From: Pseudomonadota bacterium
GTDB lineage: Bacteria > Pseudomonadota > Gammaproteobacteria > Steroidobacterales > Steroidobacteraceae
DNA: 54,842 nt
Direction of reading: 5' to 3'
Assembly: GCA_023433465.1 (NCBI GenBank)
Contig: JAEZCR010000006.1
Coordinates: 1-54,842 of the forward strand
A program made the position numbers and the translations under genes. How positions within the stretch are numbered: the stretch's first letter is position 1; every line of letters starts with the position of its first letter. Of this stretch, positions 16,106 through 26,100 are shown in pieces. The notes beneath the pieces were generated by a model. It was not told where the DNA came from. It worked only from the letters and a program-made list of their open reading frames with translations, and searched no databases.

Positions 16106-16524
16106 CCACGAAGAACTACCTGCGCTCGCACGTCACGGCCATCAAGGTGCCCTTCCACGATCTCGATCCGGTGGGCATCGTCTGGCACGGCAACTACTCG
16201 AAGTATTTCGAGATCGCGCGCTGCGCGCTGCTCGAGTCCTTCGGTTACAACTACGACGACATGGCGCGCTCCGGCTACTCGTGGCCGGTCATCGACCTGC
16301 ACATCCGTTACGTGAAGGCGGCGCGCTTCGCCGAGACGCTCAACGTCGCGGCGCACCTGCGCGAATGGGAACACCGGCTGCGCATCGATTACCTCGCGAC
16401 CGACGCGCAGAGCGGCCTGCGCGTGTGCAAGGGCACGAGCATCCAGGTCGCGGTGGACATGAAGACGCAGGAGATGTGCCTGAAGTCGCCCGATATCCTG
16501 TTCCAGAAGCTGGGCCTCGCATGA
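16102..16524 (+). CDS. Acyl-CoA/ACP thioesterase, 4-hydroxybenzoyl-CoA thioesterase family (ApeK-like)
   Basis: 140 residues with a hotdog fold and the signature PFHDLDPVGIVWHGNYSKYF. The aspartate in HDLDPVGIVWHGNY is the catalytic residue in the 4-HBT family. ApeK-type thioesterases may release or edit the polyene acyl chain. ATGA overlap with the glycosyltransferase on one side and the LolA-like gene on the other. Confidence 0.85.
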   Translation: MTTKNYLRSHVTAIKVPFHDLDPVGIVWHGNYSKYFEIARCALLESFGYNYDDMARSGYSWPVIDLHIRYVKAARFAETLNVAAHLREWEHRLRIDYLATDAQSGLRVCKGTSIQVAVDMKTQEMCLKSPDILFQKLGLA

Positions 16525-17216
16525 GAGCCGCGTGGTTGTTAGGCGTGCTGCTCGCCGCCGGCCCGGCGCCGGCCGCGGCCCCGGCCGCTTCCACCGGCGC
16601 GGCGGCGCCTTCCGCGGGAGCGTCCGGCAACCGCGTATTCAGCCATCCGGCGGCGCCCGCGCGACTGGCGACGCTCACGGGCGCGGCCGCCCGATCGATC
16701 GCGGATGCGAAGGTGGTTCGCGGGCGCTTCGTGCAGCGCCGGCATCTCGCCGGACTGACCCGGCCGCTCGAATCATCCGGGACGTTCGTGTTCGCGCGCG
16801 GGACGGGCATCGACTGGCACACCTTGCAACCCTTCGACTCGCAGTTCCTGCTCACCGGTTCGCGCATCACGCAGCGCGACGAGGGCGGAGTTTCGCTGCA
16901 GATCGAGGCCGCCGAACAACCGGCCCTCGCGGTGGTATCACGTGTGTTCTTCGCGCTGTTCGAGCTCGATCTCGGGAAACTCTCGCAGGACTTCGAGCTG
17001 TACGGCGAGCAGGTCGGCGACGGTGGATGGGTGCTCGGCCTCAAGCCGCGCACCGACGCGCTGGGCGGCGTATTCCGCCAGGCGACCGTGCGCGGCGCCG
17101 CGGCGGTATCACGCCTCACACTCGAGGACGGCAACGGCGACGCGTCGGAAATCGAATTCCACGACGTGTCATTCGACACGCTCGGTCTGACGCCGGACGA
17201 GCTGCGGCGATTCTGA
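16521..17216 (+). CDS. LolA-like outer-membrane lipoprotein carrier (ApeL-like)
   Basis: 231 residues. An N-terminal signal peptide (MRAAWLLGVLLAAGPAPAAA) is followed by an Ala/Pro-rich linker to about residue 45, then a LolA-type half-barrel: VRGRFVQRRHLAGLTRPLES, SGTFVFARGTGIDWHTLQPF. It should sit in the periplasm and bind a hydrophobic cargo. In this cluster the cargo is most likely the acylated polyene rather than lipoproteins. The gene overlaps its neighbours by 4 bp and 1 bp. Confidence 0.8.
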   Translation: MRAAWLLGVLLAAGPAPAAAPAASTGAAAPSAGASGNRVFSHPAAPARLATLTGAAARSIADAKVVRGRFVQRRHLAGLTRPLESSGTFVFARGTGIDWHTLQPFDSQFLLTGSRITQRDEGGVSLQIEAAEQPALAVVSRVFFALFELDLGKLSQDFELYGEQVGDGGWVLGLKPRTDALGGVFRQATVRGAAAVSRLTLEDGNGDASEIEFHDVSFDTLGLTPDELRRF

Positions 17217-19582
17217 TGTCGCCGCGGCAGGGGAATCCGCGCGGTCCGTTGTTCCGCCTGGCGATCGGCGGCGTGATCGCGTTGCTCGCATTCTTCGCTT
17301 TCGCGGTCCTGCCGCGACTGCGCATCGAGACGAATCTGCTCGCGTTGCTGCCGTCCACGGCGGAGACGCGCGTCCAGCTCGGCGCGGTCACCCGCTTCGC
17401 GGATCGTTCGAGCCGTGAGCTCGTGTTCCTCGTCGGCACGGCGGATCGCGACCGGCTGCGAGACGCGGGCGCCGCGTTCGCGCGCAAACTGACCGACTCC
17501 GGCGCGTTCGCACGCGTCGAGTACACGGTGGACGATCGTTACGTACGCGCGGCGCGGGAGGAGCGCGCGATGCGCGGCTCGCTGCTGAGCTCGCGGCATC
17601 GCGAACAACTCCGGAGCGGCGATCTCGCGGCGCTCGAACGCGATGCGCTGCGCGCCGCGTACACCCCGCTGGGGTTCGCGCGTCCGTTCGGCGTCGTCGA
17701 CGATCCGCTCGGCATCGCGTCGGCCGCGTTCGCCGAACAACTTCCCGGCGCGGGCAGCGCGCGCGTGGAAGGCGACATCCTGGTCGTGCACGGCGAGGGA
17801 AAACACTGGGCGTTGGTGCGCGCGACGACGGCGGGCGATCCGTATCGCACGGAGACGCAGGGCGACGTCACCGGCGCTATTGACGCCGCGCGTTCGGCCG
17901 CCGCCGATGTGTCGGCCGATGCCGGCTTCGCGGCTTCGGGCGTGGTGCTGCACGCGGCGGCGGCCGCGTCCAAGGCGCAGGCGGAGATCGCGACCTTCGG
18001 CACGATCGACCTGCTCGCGGTCGTCGCGCTCATCGTGCTGGTGTTCTGGATGATCCGGCCGCTGGTGTTCACGCTGGTCACGCTCGGCATCGCGACCACC
18101 GCCGCGATCGCCGCCTGCCAGCTCGTGTTCGGGAATGTGCACATCCTCACGCTGACGTTCGGCACCAGCCTGATCGGCGTCTCGGTCGACTACTCGCTGC
18201 ATTACTTCGTGAATCGCATGCGCGACGGCGAGGCGAAGCCTCACAACATCGTTCCGGCGCTGATCCTCGGCTGCACGACGGCGGTCGCGGGATATCTCAC
18301 GCTGTTGTTCGCGCCGATTCCGGGGCTGCGGCAGATCGCGCTGTTCTCGGCCGTGGGACTCGTCGTCGCCTGCGCCTGCGTGATCCTCATCTATCCGGGC
18401 CTCGATCGCGCGGAGATGAAGCGCGCGGTGCCCGCGTGGGTGGGCCGCTTCACCGCCCTGCGCGTCGAGGAGCTGCTGCCGCGTGCCGCGTGGTGGGTGC
18501 TGGTGCCGATCGCGGCGGCCGCGTGCGCCTGGGGCATCAGCCGCCTCGACGCGCACGACGACATCCGCGCGCTGCAGCGTCCGCCCGCGGATCTCGTGGC
18601 TTCCGAGAAACGCGTGCGCGACTTGTTGGGCGTGGGCTTCGACACGCGCTTCATTCTCGTGACGGCGGATTCGCCGGAGCAGGTGTTGCAACGCCTCGAA
18701 GCATTGTCACCGGTGCTCGAGCGGTTGCGGTCCGGGGGCCGGATCCGCGGCGCGCTGAGCCCGAGTCCGAGTCTCGTGTCGCTCGAACGCCAGCGCGCCG
18801 ATCGCGAGCTGCTCGCGCGTGTCGTCTACGGCGCGGATGGCGCGCTCGAGCGCGTGATGCGGCGCCTGGGATTCACACCCGAGGCCATCTTCGCGCGCCG
18901 CGCGGAATTCGCCGCGGGCGAAACGAACATGCTCACACCCGAAGCCTGGCTCGCGAGCCCGCTGTCGGCGCCGGTGCGGCACCTGTGGCTGGGTCCGCTC
19001 GACGAGCAGCACGCCGCGGTGGTGCTGCTCGACGGGAATTCCGCGCCGGATGCCGTCCAGGCCGCGGTGAACATGGTCCCCGGCGTGCGCTACGTGGACC
19101 AGGTCGCGGACATTTCCGCCGTGCTCGGCGAGTACCGGCGCATCGCGAGCTGGGTGATGCTCGTCGTGATCACGGTGATGATCGCCTGCCTGCTGGCGTT
19201 CTATCGCTCGGGCGCCGCGTTGCGCACCGCGATGCCCGCGGCCACCGGCATCGCGGTGACGCTCGCCACGCTCGGATTCATGAACGAGCCGATCAACCTG
19301 TTCCACGTGCTCTCGCTGTTGCTCGTGCTCGGGCTGGGTGTCGACTATGCGATCATCCTGCGCGAAGGACGCAGCCACCAGGCGGTGCTCGCGGTGACGC
19401 TTTCCATGACGACGACCTTGATCTCGTTCGGTCTGCTCGGCTTTTCATCGGTGCCATTCGTTCGCTCCATCGGCATCACGGTGGCGCTCGGCATCGCATT
19501 CACGTTCCTGATCGCGATCGCCTCGAAGCCGAGGACCGCGGATGCGAAGCAGGCGCGCGCAGCGGTGGAGCCTGCACGGTGA
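17216..19582 (+). CDS. MMPL/RND-family exporter of the pigment cluster
   Basis: 788 residues from the ATG at 17216. Two-fold repeated RND-type architecture: an N-terminal helix, a large periplasmic loop (about 45-255), then a six-helix bundle including TFGTSLIGVSVDYSLHYFVNRM; a second half with its own loop and VLSLLLVLGLGVDYAIILREG. The paired VDYSLHY and VDYAIIL helices are typical of MMPL transporters. It probably moves the lipid-linked polyene across the inner membrane for hand-over to the LolA-like protein encoded just upstream. Overlaps on both sides indicate tight coupling. Confidence 0.88.
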   Translation: MSPRQGNPRGPLFRLAIGGVIALLAFFAFAVLPRLRIETNLLALLPSTAETRVQLGAVTRFADRSSRELVFLVGTADRDRLRDAGAAFARKLTDSGAFARVEYTVDDRYVRAAREERAMRGSLLSSRHREQLRSGDLAALERDALRAAYTPLGFARPFGVVDDPLGIASAAFAEQLPGAGSARVEGDILVVHGEGKHWALVRATTAGDPYRTETQGDVTGAIDAARSAAADVSADAGFAASGVVLHAAAAASKAQAEIATFGTIDLLAVVALIVLVFWMIRPLVFTLVTLGIATTAAIAACQLVFGNVHILTLTFGTSLIGVSVDYSLHYFVNRMRDGEAKPHNIVPALILGCTTAVAGYLTLLFAPIPGLRQIALFSAVGLVVACACVILIYPGLDRAEMKRAVPAWVGRFTALRVEELLPRAAWWVLVPIAAAACAWGISRLDAHDDIRALQRPPADLVASEKRVRDLLGVGFDTRFILVTADSPEQVLQRLEALSPVLERLRSGGRIRGALSPSPSLVSLERQRADRELLARVVYGADGALERVMRRLGFTPEAIFARRAEFAAGETNMLTPEAWLASPLSAPVRHLWLGPLDEQHAAVVLLDGNSAPDAVQAAVNMVPGVRYVDQVADISAVLGEYRRIASWVMLVVITVMIACLLAFYRSGAALRTAMPAATGIAVTLATLGFMNEPINLFHVLSLLLVLGLGVDYAIILREGRSHQAVLAVTLSMTTTLISFGLLGFSSVPFVRSIGITVALGIAFTFLIAIASKPRTADAKQARAAVEPAR

Positions 19583-20124
19583 GGCTGCCGCTCGCGCTCG
19601 TTCCAATCCTGTTGCTCGCCGCCTGCGCCCATGCGCCGCGCGAGGAAGCGGCAGCCGCGCCGCGCGCCCTGGCGCCGGTCTCGGCGGTGTCGCCGCGCAG
19701 CGCGTCGCAGGTGATCCATGCCGCATATGGCGAGCGCGCCGCGACGTTGCGGACGGCACTCGAGGTGAGCGCGACGGGGATCAAGCTGGTGGGCGTGACC
19801 GCCACCGGCCAGCGATTGTTCACGGCCTCCTATGACGGCCAGGCCGTCAGCGCCGAGCGCGGCGCGTTCGTGCCGGCCGACATCCGGCCCGAGCGCGTGC
19901 TCGCGGACATGCAGCTCGCGTTGTGGCCGCTGCCGGCGTTGCAACAAGCGTTCGGATCGGCGTACGACGTCGCCGAGCCTTTCCGCGGCGTGCGCCGCCT
20001 CAAGCGCGACGGCCGTCTCGTCGCCGAAGTTCACTACACGGGCGACGATCCCTGGGCGGGGCGGCTGTGGCTCGTGAGTTTCGAGCACGGATACTCGCTC
20101 ACCGTCGACACGACCACTAACTAG
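19579..20124 (+). CDS. DUF3261 lipoprotein (LolB-like)
   Basis: 181 residues from a GTG that overlaps the exporter stop by 4 bp. The N-terminus is a lipoprotein signal with lipobox LAAC (Cys at about residue 17), so the mature protein should be lipidated. The C-terminal half (LPALQQAFGSAYDV ... GRLWLVSFEHGYSLTV) matches DUF3261, found next to the LolA-like and exporter genes in aryl-polyene clusters. It is a likely outer-membrane receptor for the cargo. Confidence 0.82.
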   Translation: MRLPLALVPILLLAACAHAPREEAAAAPRALAPVSAVSPRSASQVIHAAYGERAATLRTALEVSATGIKLVGVTATGQRLFTASYDGQAVSAERGAFVPADIRPERVLADMQLALWPLPALQQAFGSAYDVAEPFRGVRRLKRDGRLVAEVHYTGDDPWAGRLWLVSFEHGYSLTVDTTTN

Positions 20125-20127
20125 ACG

Positions 20128-20613
20128 ATGCTGAAGCTCGGGGTCCGATACCGCGTCGAGGAACTGGTGCCGCATCGGGGCGCCATGTCCCTGCTCGAAA
20201 CCATCGACGACTACGGCGCCGACTGGCTGCACGCCGGCCTCACCGTGCGGCGCGAAAGCACTTTCGCCGACGGGCGGGGCATTCGAGGATGGGTGGGGAT
20301 CGAGTACATGGCGCAGGCGGCGTCGGCGTTCGGCGCCATCGAGCAGGTGCAGCGGGGCGAGACACCTTCCATCGGGCTGCTGATCGGCTCGCGTTATTAT
20401 CGATGCATGCAGGATTACATCCCGTTCGGGACCCGCCTCTCGGTGCGCGTGCGGATCGCGATGCGCGACGAGGAGGATTTCGCCGCGTACGAATGCTCGC
20501 TCCACTCGGTGGATGACGCCGGCGAACGGCTGATCGCCGAATGCACGCTCAAGGCCTTCCGGCCACACGACCTCGGCGCATTGCTGCCGAAACCGGGAGC
20601 CGACCATGGCTGA
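20128..20613 (+). CDS. apeP: ApeP-like 3-hydroxyacyl-ACP dehydratase (right-arm copy)
   Basis: 161 residues. The ApeP landmarks are ELVPHRGAMSLLETI at the N-terminus and GWVGIEYMAQAASAFGAIE in the central helix, followed by LLIGSRYYRCMQDYIPFG. It is the counterpart of the left-arm gene at 6118 and lies immediately before the ketoreductase and ketosynthase, the canonical apeP-apeQ-apeR order. It overlaps the ketoreductase gene by 8 bp. Confidence 0.86.
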   Translation: MLKLGVRYRVEELVPHRGAMSLLETIDDYGADWLHAGLTVRRESTFADGRGIRGWVGIEYMAQAASAFGAIEQVQRGETPSIGLLIGSRYYRCMQDYIPFGTRLSVRVRIAMRDEEDFAAYECSLHSVDDAGERLIAECTLKAFRPHDLGALLPKPGADHG

Positions 20614-21331
20614 CACCGTGCTCGTCACCGGGTCGAGCCGCGGCATCGGCCGCGCGATCGCACTGCGCCTCGCGCGCGCGGGTTTCGCGCTCGTGATCCA
20701 CGGCCGCGCGCCGTCGGCCGCGCTCGACGACACGCTCGCGGAATGCGCTCGCGCCGGCGCCACGGCGCGCGCGATCCACTTCGATGTGGCCGACCGCGAC
20801 GCGGCCGCCGCGGCGATCGGCGCCGACATCACTGCGAATGGGCCTTACTACGGAGCCGTGTGCAACGCCGGAATCACGCGCGACAACGCGTTCCCGGCGC
20901 TGAGCGGTGAGGATTGGGACCAGGTTCTCAGCACGAATCTCACCGGGTTTTATAACGTGGTGCAGCCCTTGATCATGCCCATGATCCGCAGGCGGCAACC
21001 CGGCCGCATCGTCACGTTGTCGTCGGTGTCCGGAGTCACCGGCAACCGCGGGCAGGTGAATTACAGCGCCGCCAAGGCAGGTATCATCGGGGCCACGAAA
21101 GCGCTCGCCGTCGAGCTCGCGAGCCGACAGATAACCGTCAACTGCGTCGCCCCCGGACTGATCCGTACCGACATGACCGCCACCGCGCCCGTCGAAGAAG
21201 CGCTCAAGTTCATCCCCGCCGGCCGCGTCGGCGAGCCCGAGGAAGTGGCCGGCATCGTCGCGTTCCTGATGTCCCGCGAGGCCGACTACATCACGCGCCA
21301 GGTCATCGGCGTGAACGGCGGGCTGGCATGA
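20606..21331 (+). CDS. apeQ: 3-oxoacyl-ACP reductase, FabG family (ApeQ-like)
   Basis: 241 residues. SDR fold with the NADPH-binding TGSSRGIG (8-15), the NAG motif in CNAGITRDNAF and a complete triad S140, Y153 and K157 (VNYSAAKAG). It reduces 3-ketoacyl-ACP to 3-hydroxyacyl-ACP in each elongation cycle of the polyene. It overlaps apeP by 8 bp and apeR by 4 bp. Confidence 0.93.
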   Translation: MADTVLVTGSSRGIGRAIALRLARAGFALVIHGRAPSAALDDTLAECARAGATARAIHFDVADRDAAAAAIGADITANGPYYGAVCNAGITRDNAFPALSGEDWDQVLSTNLTGFYNVVQPLIMPMIRRRQPGRIVTLSSVSGVTGNRGQVNYSAAKAGIIGATKALAVELASRQITVNCVAPGLIRTDMTATAPVEEALKFIPAGRVGEPEEVAGIVAFLMSREADYITRQVIGVNGGLA

Positions 21332-22560
21332 GCAACAGGCGAGTCGTGGTCACCGGCATGGCGGGCATCACTTCGCTCGGCCAGACCTGGGAAGAGATCG
21401 AACGCAACCTGCGCGCGGGCGCGAGCGGCGTGCAGCGCATGCCGGACTGGGAGCGTTACGGCGACCTGCTGACGCGCCTTGGCGCGCCGGTCCCCGATTT
21501 CACGCTGCCGCCGCACTTCACGCGCAAGACCATCCGCACGATGGGCCGCGTCGCGCAGATGGCGGTGCGCGCCACCGAGGTCGCGCTCGAGGACGCCGGG
21601 CTCAAGGACGACCCGCTGCTCACGTCCGGCCGGGTCGGCGTGGCCTATGGCTCGAGCACCGGCAGCACCGACGCTATCCGCGATTTCGGCAACATGTTGA
21701 CGACCGGCGAGTCCGGCAACATCAACGCGACTACCTACATCCGCATGATGGGCCACACGGCCGCGGTGAACATCGGCGTGCATTTCGGCCTGCAGGGACG
21801 CGTGATCCCGACCTCGAGCGCCTGCACCTCGGGCAGCCAGGGCATCGGATATGCCTACGAGGCGATCCGCTTCGGACTGCAGGACGCGATGGTCGCGGGC
21901 GGCGGCGAGGAGCTGTGCGTCTCCGAGGCCGCGGTGTTCGATACGTTGTACGCAACGTCCACCCGCAACGACGCGCCCAAGACCACACCCGCGCCCTTCG
22001 ACAAGTCGCGCGACGGCCTGGTCATCGGCGAGGGCGCCTGCACGCTCATTCTCGAGGAGCGCGAGCATGCGCTGGCGCGCGGGGCGCACATCCACGCGGA
22101 GATCGTCGGGTTCGCCTCGAACTCCGACGGCGACCACGTCACGCATCCCAATACCGTGACCATGGAACGCGTCATGCGCATGTCGCTTGAATCGGCCGGC
22201 GTGCCGGCCAGCGAGATCAAGTACGTGAACGCGCATGGCACGGCGACCGAACATGGCGACATCGCCGAATCGCAGGCTACCTACCGGATCTTCGGGGACC
22301 GGGCTCCGGTAAGTTCTCTCAAAGGCCATTTCGGCCACACCCTCGGCGCTTGCGGGGCGCTGGAGAGTTGGGCCACGATTCAAATGATGCACAACGGCTG
22401 GTTCGCGCCGACGCGCAACCTCAGGACGGTCGACGAGCGCTGTGGCGCGCTCGACTACATCCAGTCCGAGGGACGCACGCTCGACATCGGCCTCGCAATG
22501 AACAACAACTTCGCGTTCGGCGGAATCAATACATCGTTGATCTTCGCCAGGACCTCATGA
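21328..22560 (+). CDS. apeR: Beta-ketoacyl-ACP synthase, FabF family (ApeR-like)
   Basis: 410 residues. Thiolase fold with triad C166 (PTSSACTSGSQ), H303 (NAHGTATEHGD) and H337 (LKGHFGHTLGACG). It is a second full ketosynthase in the cluster. In studied systems ApeR does an early or initiating condensation while ApeO:ApeC elongates; that division is family knowledge. ATGA overlap with apeQ upstream and with the small secreted-protein gene downstream. Confidence 0.92.
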   Translation: MSNRRVVVTGMAGITSLGQTWEEIERNLRAGASGVQRMPDWERYGDLLTRLGAPVPDFTLPPHFTRKTIRTMGRVAQMAVRATEVALEDAGLKDDPLLTSGRVGVAYGSSTGSTDAIRDFGNMLTTGESGNINATTYIRMMGHTAAVNIGVHFGLQGRVIPTSSACTSGSQGIGYAYEAIRFGLQDAMVAGGGEELCVSEAAVFDTLYATSTRNDAPKTTPAPFDKSRDGLVIGEGACTLILEEREHALARGAHIHAEIVGFASNSDGDHVTHPNTVTMERVMRMSLESAGVPASEIKYVNAHGTATEHGDIAESQATYRIFGDRAPVSSLKGHFGHTLGACGALESWATIQMMHNGWFAPTRNLRTVDERCGALDYIQSEGRTLDIGLAMNNNFAFGGINTSLIFARTS

Positions 22561-23039
22561 GGAGATTCGCAGTGACCAGGACCAACCTCGCCAACAAACT
22601 ATCGGCCGTCGCCATGGGCGTGGCCGCAACCGCGCTGTTCGCGACCGCGCCTGTTGCCGATGCGCGCGAGACCCGCCACAAGTTCCCGATCGAAGCGGCG
22701 CTCGCCAAGGCGCAGGCCTCGGGCCAGCTCGCGCCGGGCATCAAACTATTCTGGGGCACGCAGAAACATCCGAAGCCCACCGCCCAGCTTGGTCCGACCC
22801 GGACCAACAAGAAGACCAACTTCTTCAACAAGACGGACCAGGAAGCCTGCGACTGGGCGTTCATGTCGTCGATCATCGCGCTGACCCAGTACGCGCAACG
22901 CGTCGGTGGCAACGCGATCGTGAACATCCGCAGCAACTACAAGAACGTTCCGTTCTCGAGCGAGACCGAATACGAATGCGGCGCCGGCAACGTGACCGGC
23001 GGCACGGCGTTCATCGGCGACGTGGTGAAGCTTCCCTGA
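22557..23039 (+). CDS. Small secreted protein of aryl-polyene clusters, function unknown
   Basis: 160 residues from the ATG at 22557 (overlapping apeR). A GTG at 22572 with AGGAG 7 bp upstream is at least as good a start. A signal peptide (about 1-38, ending near ATAPVADA) precedes a soluble domain with two cysteines (EACDWAF and YECGAGN) and an ALTQYAQRVGGNAIVNIRS motif. Homologues at this place are often labelled excinuclease ATPase subunit, but there is no ATPase or UvrA motif here. Role unknown; periplasmic location is inferred. Followed by a strong terminator. Confidence 0.7.
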   Translation: MRRFAVTRTNLANKLSAVAMGVAATALFATAPVADARETRHKFPIEAALAKAQASGQLAPGIKLFWGTQKHPKPTAQLGPTRTNKKTNFFNKTDQEACDWAFMSSIIALTQYAQRVGGNAIVNIRSNYKNVPFSSETEYECGAGNVTGGTAFIGDVVKLP

Positions 23040-23062
23040 GCGGGGCTTTCCAGGGATGAAAG

Positions 23063-23090
23063 AAAGAGGCCGCCTTCGGGCGGCCTCTTT
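23063..23090. terminator. Bidirectional rho-independent terminator with UUCG loop
   Basis: A perfect 12-bp stem AAAGAGGCCGCC / GGCGGCCTCTTT closed by a TTCG tetraloop. The A-rich 5' flank and CTTTCGTTT 3' flank give a U-run on either strand. It sits in the 74-bp gap between the end of the plus-strand pigment arm and the minus-strand TonB receptor, so it can stop both transcripts. Confidence 0.9.
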
Positions 23091-23113
23091 CGTTTCCGGC
23101 TCCGACCGCGGCT

Positions 23114-26100
23114 TCAGTTCATGCCGAAGTCGTAGGTGACCGACAACGAGTAACGACGACCGAGGAAGTCGTAGTTGCCGTTGAAGGTGTCCACGGCCAG
23201 CGGGAAGGGCGGGCCCCCGTCGAGCACGTTGGTCACCGCGAGGCGCACGACGGCGCTGTCGATCGGCTTCCAGTTCACGGTGACGTTGTGCACCCAGTCG
23301 CCGTTCACTTCGAGGATGTCGCGCGACTCCGCGTTGAGCGTGCGGCTGTAGAGCTGCTTGCCCACGTAGTTGGACTGCCAGCGCACTCCGACTGGACCCT
23401 TCTCCCAGATGAGATTGAGCTGCGCCGAGTCCGTCGGGCTGCCGATCACCTCCTCGGAATTCACGGTCACGATGCCGGTGGCGGAACGCAGTTCCTCGCG
23501 CAGACGGTAGTAGCTCAGCGCGAGCTCGATGTCGCCGGCCTCGCCGATGCTGCGCGCGTAACGTCCTTCCAGCGTCACGCCCGTCATCGACTGGTACTCG
23601 CCGTTGGCGTAACCGGTCTGGACGAACGTGATCTGGCCCGCGGACAGCGGACCCGCCGAGGCGGGATTACGCGTGAAGCGCGAGCAGTACGGGTTCGGGT
23701 AGGACGCGTTGTCGAAGCACGCGGTCGCGAGATCGTTGGCCGCCAGGTTCGTGATCGTGTCGTCGATACGGATGTCGACCCAGTCGACCGCCATCTCGAG
23801 GCCCTCGACCCAGCGCGGACGGAACACGAAGCCGGCCGTCCAGGCATTCGCCACTTCATTGCCGAGGGACTCGTCGCCCTGCAGCGAACCCTGCGAGGTC
23901 GCGGTCACCGCGTTGGACGTCCAGCCGGTCGCCGGCAGTCCGTACTCCTGGAAGAACTGCGCGCAGTTCGCCTGGCGGACCGCCGGATTCGTGCCGCCCG
24001 AAACGTTGGAGCTGTGGCACGGATCCGCGACCGTCGTGAAGATGGGCGCGACCGGCGTGAACAGCTCCGTGAGCGACGGCGCGCGCAGCGAGCGCGTCAC
24101 GTTGCCGCGCAGCTGCACGTCCTTTATCGGTGCCCACTGCAGGCCGCCGGTGTAGGCCGTGAATTTGCCGTTCACCGAGTTGTCGACCCGGCGTCCCTTG
24201 CCGATGATCGTCAGCTCCTCCAGTCCCGGCACGGCGTTCTGTTCCGAGAAGATCGGAATGAGCAACTCGCCGAAGAACTCGTTGGTCGTGTATTCGCCGC
24301 TGTTGGGCGTGATCTGCGCCGAGCGGCCGAGGCCCGCCGCCATGTACTCGTCGGGCGTGAACGCACCGCTTTCCTCGCGGCGCTCGAAGCCAACGTTGTA
24401 CTCGATCGGCCCGCCCCAGATGTCGAACAACTGGCTGCCGATGTTCGCGTTGAACACCTTCTGCTCGATCTCGACGTCCGAGGTCTGCACGCTCGACACG
24501 TAGTCGATGGCGGCCTGGGACGGGCGTCCTTCGCCGAAGATGTCGAGCGGGACGCAGTTCGGATCCGCCACCGGCGCATCCGCACCCACCAGCACGCGGC
24601 CGCCCTGGCCCGCGGGCAGTCCCGTGTAGCCCGGCGTCGGGCTGCAGACCAGGCCGTTCGGACCCTGCACCACGTTCATCGCGTTCACGAACCGCTGGCG
24701 GTTGAGCTGCGTGCTGAAGAACGTCGCCTCGTGCTTGCCGTAGTTGACGTACGTTTCCCAGTTGAAGCGCCGGCTGCCGGCCTCGAAGTTGCCGGTCGCA
24801 CCGAGCACGATCTGGTGCAGGTCGCTCTCGGAGCGCGCGTTGTTCTCCGCGAGGTCGCGATGCGCGCGCGAGATGCGGAACGAGGTGACCCCGAGACCCG
24901 CGAGCGTGTCGCGCGCCTGCTGCGTCATGGTCGGGTGGTTAGCCGGCAGGAGGATCGGGCCGCTCGCGCCGCCGAACAGCGTGGCGTTGTAGGCCGTCTG
25001 GTCGACGATCTCCTGCGCTTCGGCCTTGTACGCGAACACGTCGGCGAACAGGTTGACGTTGTCCGTGACGTCGAAGTTCACGCTCGCGGTCGCGCTGGTG
25101 CGCTCGAGATCGGACACGAGCTGCAACGTCTCGATGAGATACAGACCCTGGCCGCCCGACGCATCCGACGTACCGAAGTTGATGCCGGGATCGTAGGGCA
25201 CGAGGTTGCCGTTCGGATCGAAGTGCAGGCAGGTGCCCTGCGAGGTGCCCGCCGCGCCGAAACAGCGCAAGCGCTGGTCGGTGGTGGAGATGTTGGTGGC
25301 GCCCGTCGGCAGCGCGACGCCGCCGAAGTTGAGGTGGAAGATGCGTCGGTTGTTGATCAGCACCGAGTTCGGAATGCCGTCCGTGTTGCTGGTGTTGAAC
25401 GGAACGCCGCTGTTCACGCGACCGTCGTTTTCCGGGGTGCGCCCGGGCTGCGTCGCGGAGAGCGTGGCGTTCGCCGTCGGATTCGTCGCGAACGACAGGG
25501 CACGCGCGAAGCGCTCGTTCTCCGTGGCGAGCAGGCCGTCCACCTGGCTGCGCTGGATCGAGGCGGTGAAGTTGCCGCGGTCACCCGCGAAGTTCCAGCC
25601 GCCGACGAGTCCCAGGCTGTTGCTCGGCAGACCGCCATCTTCGAGCTGTCCGTACTGGCCGAACGCCCGGATGCCCTGGAAGTCGCGCTTGAGCTTCACG
25701 TTGACGACGCCCGCGATCGCGTCGGAGCCGTAAGTGGGTGCGCCGCCCACGGCGAGGTTTTCCACCGTATCGAGCAGCACGGTCGGGATGAAATTCAGGT
25801 CGACCTGGTTGCCGGGCGCGGCCGGACCGAAGATCGACGGCGCGTTCGAGGACACGAAGCGCCGCCCGTTGATGAGGGTCAGCGTGCGGTTGCTGCCGAG
25901 GCCGAACCGGTTGACGAAGCTGAGACCCGGTCCAAAGGTAGATTGGCCGCCCTCGGGCGTCACGCCGGTGCCGAACCCCGGCGTTTCGTTGAGCGCGTCC
26001 GCGACGTTGGTCAGGCCGCGCTCCTCGATGTATTGCGAGGTGACGACCGACGCGGGCTCGAGCGTGTCATAGCCCGCGCGGATGATGCGCGAACCGGTGA

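Noticed and set aside
16340..18691. A 783-codon minus-strand frame across the thioesterase, LolA-like and exporter genes
   Set aside because: Low-complexity Arg-rich translation; the plus-strand genes overlap in operon fashion and have strong motifs.
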